Of a stretch of 64,000 nt of DNA, positions 61,654 to 64,000 are shown piece by piece. The stretch is from Prostheceraeus crozeri (taxonomy: Eukaryota > Platyhelminthes > Polycladida > Euryleptidae). The translations under genes were made by a program, and so were the position numbers. Position 1 is the first letter of the stretch. Every line of letters starts with the position of its first letter. Where the stretch lies: assembly GCA_907163375.1 (NCBI GenBank), contig CAJQUW010003622.1, positions 248,001 to 312,000 on the forward strand, read 5' to 3'. The notes beneath the pieces are model-generated. The model worked only from the letters and a program-made list of their open reading frames with translations, did no database searches and was not told the DNA's origin.

Positions 61654-64000
61654 CTGAAAAAATTATATAACAAGTACTCGTAATACTAAATGGTTTGAAA
61701 ATGTAATCTGTAGACAATGATAGGTCCATGGATTTACGTAAAACTGTACTAACATACTAAAATGCGCATTGAGAAGTCAGTTGAGAAGAATCCGAATTTA
61801 AGAAGAATATCATGATTGGACAGAATTTTCTCAGTACTGATATTCATTGCACTTACAGTAACCTCTTCTACTCATCAGAGAAAATGACCGTTTTATTTAT
61901 CATATGAACAAGATCTCGTAGATGAGAGCAGATGCGAGAAACACACTATATTTTAGGATTAGGCCCTTTCTGGAAAAGTCAACAGAACGACCGGAAAATC
62001 GAAATCTTCAACTTCATGATAGCGTGATTTGAAGACAATTATTGCTAATTTGGAGCCTCACGTCGAGGTAGACCACATTCTTCTCGTTACTGCCGTTCCT
62101 ATCTATCTGCGACAAGATCAGATGAATCAATTTTTTGCTTACGGAAATTTTTCTAATTAATTCGTGTTTAAAAATCTGGTTTGAAAAAAAGCTTCAAAAC
62201 AATTTGTGAAACTTCTCTTTTCCTTTGCTAGGAACCAAATCTTACTTGATGATATATAACATCCGGTAATTGCGTTTCACGTTAATGTGTTTACTTAAAA
62301 TGAACAAAAAACATATATCAAAAGATGAGCATTTTTTACCTTTGCTACTAGTAGATGGTTGACACATCAACACTTTCATTACCTCAAGAGAACTTATGTT
62401 GATGTGATCCTTTTCCAGGAAAAAATTGATGCAAAGATCTTGGAAATCTGATTCACATGATTATAGGTGCTCATAGAACGATGATATTTTGGCTTTGAAG
62501 ATATTCTGAGGAGATGCACTGGACACCATCGGAATATTGCGAACACATAAAAATTGTTAATTAATTACTCAGCAACAGACCTGATTATCATTTTATCCGC
62601 ATGATAGGAAGATTCTCTGATTGATATTAAAAGTAGGTTGATATATTCCGACCCAAGAGTCACTTGAAGATGACACGCATGCTTCTGTGTCTTTAAACAT
62701 ATTCTTTTATCTATTTTTCTAATAAATAACTAATAATGCAGTAATTCAATTCAGCATGCTTCATTGAATAAGTGAATTCAGCTGTAAACACGGTATGCAT
62801 CTCATCAACTCTGTCTCAGTAGATGTGTATAGCTTAGATTCTAAATATTTCACACCAGCGCTGATAATCATAAGTGTCTTAGTAATTAATGAATTACGAA
62901 AATCGCAATGGAAAAATATTGATGAAATTTATAATTAAATCTTTTGGAGCAGTAAAATAAGCTCGAGCAAGTGCTGTCAATCCGATAGAATAAGGTGCGA
63001 ACTTTTCGATTATACTTACGAGATTATCAGTCATTCTCTTAACATCATCATCCTGTTAATCTTGATTTTTTAAGTCATTTAATCTAGCAAGTCGGTGACA
63101 AGAAAGTGATTTGATAAGGCGAAGTTCATTATCGTAAGTGAGTTTCGACCGTTTCTTTCTTTTAATGGGTAGAGTGTCACATTAATTTATATTAAGAACA
63201 CTTAATAAGATAAAGACAGAAAGAACAAAGACTGCGAGTTAGTCTGTCTGCTCAGAAATATTTCAAACTAAAGTTATTCAAAATTGCAGCATAAATTAAA
63301 ACCTATCGATCATTGTAGCACCTTACAAGACCGTTCAAGAAAGGTTCTTTTCATAGAAAAGTTTATTTGTTTGACGTGAACTTCCAGGTGAAGATGTTGA
63401 AATTCCTACTTGGAAATTTACAAATAGCAAAAAGGAGGAGTCAAAATATCAATGCTGTGTGAAGACATCAAATCACATCCGGCATCGTGCATACGAAGAT
63501 CCTAACTGAAAGATTTCAGTTATCAATGCCTTGTAAGATAGCATTAAATCAGTTTGATTGATATTTAAGAAAATGGATGATGGTCACTTTACGTTGGTCA
63601 AAAAGTCTCGAGAAGGTTAAGGCTTGCACTTGGGGATTTTGGGTTTCCGTTCCTATGTCAATAAAAATGTGCTATGGAAAACCAAAAAAGATAAAAGCGC
63701 ATTTCCAAGTATCATAAAAATTGAGACAGCTTAATCCATTTGGAAAGTTAAAGGAAAATGTGAATATTATTTGAATGAATAGCTCTATTATTATACGAAC
63801 AAGGTCATTTATCTTCAGCTTTTGACTTTAGAGTAGTATGGGTATTTATTATCTTACTTACTTGCCTGAAAAGATAAGGCATAAATGTAAAACGACTCTA
63901 CAGTTTATACAACTGTTTGCGGTTGTTACGTGAGAAAAAAACATTCAATTAAATTAAAGCTAAGTTCGACGGCAAATTGTGAACACAGCTGATTCCCCTA
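61654..64000. other. Right edge, nothing recognised
   Basis: AT-rich. A 28-bp piece near 61755-61785 resembles one near 9610-9640. No TCF upstream exon with the beta-catenin-binding motif was found before the window ends. Confidence 0.4.

Noticed and set aside
1-64000. CRISPR arrays, operons, bacterial origins, intact tRNA or rRNA genes
   Set aside because: No regularly spaced direct repeats and no intact cloverleaf; the window is eukaryotic.

Overview
The window looks like a piece of a large, AT-rich, intron-rich animal genome, most likely an arthropod or another protostome invertebrate. Coding islands are tiny, introns run 12-14 kb, and the space between them is full of DNA transposons, SINE-like repeats and foldback elements. 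The taxonomic call is an inference from gene structure and repeat content; the sequence alone does not fix a species.

The one host gene I can support is a TCF/LEF (pangolin) transcription factor, the DNA-binding effector of Wnt signalling, on the minus strand. Four coding segments join in one open frame with matching splice phases: a 43-nt candidate first exon (46653-46695), the HMG-box exon (31503-32249), the 73-nt C-clamp exon (17317-17389) and an Ala/His-rich terminal coding exon (5090-5474). Together they give 1248 nt, or 415 residues plus stop. This form would lack the N-terminal beta-catenin-binding domain. Full-length forms would need exons I do not see here, probably beyond 64 kb. The stop codon sits directly against a consensus splice donor, so the transcript probably has an intron in its 3' UTR or an alternative tail.

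The introns carry a layered set of mobile DNA. They hold an apparently intact mariner (34490-36342; TIRs, TA duplication, uninterrupted transposase), a decayed DD41D-type Tc1/mariner relative (18458-19613), a non-autonomous hAT element with a perfect 8-bp duplication (21856-22371), and a hAT transposase relic (51523-51789). Two small TTAA-flanked foldbacks, the 3' end of an RTE-like LINE (8105-8990), several dispersed SINE-like families and at least eight large inverted repeats complete the set.

The right end (57-62 kb), upstream of the candidate TCF first exon, is the most unusual part. It has a tRNA-promoter-like SINE carrying a complete minimal hammerhead ribozyme (57091-57230), a 1.1-kb foldback, a fossil Penelope-like element with a GIY-YIG endonuclease domain (about 60240-60860), and a GC-rich array of tRNA-like A/B-box modules (61273-61653). 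No CRISPR, bacterial operon or complete tRNA/rRNA gene was seen.
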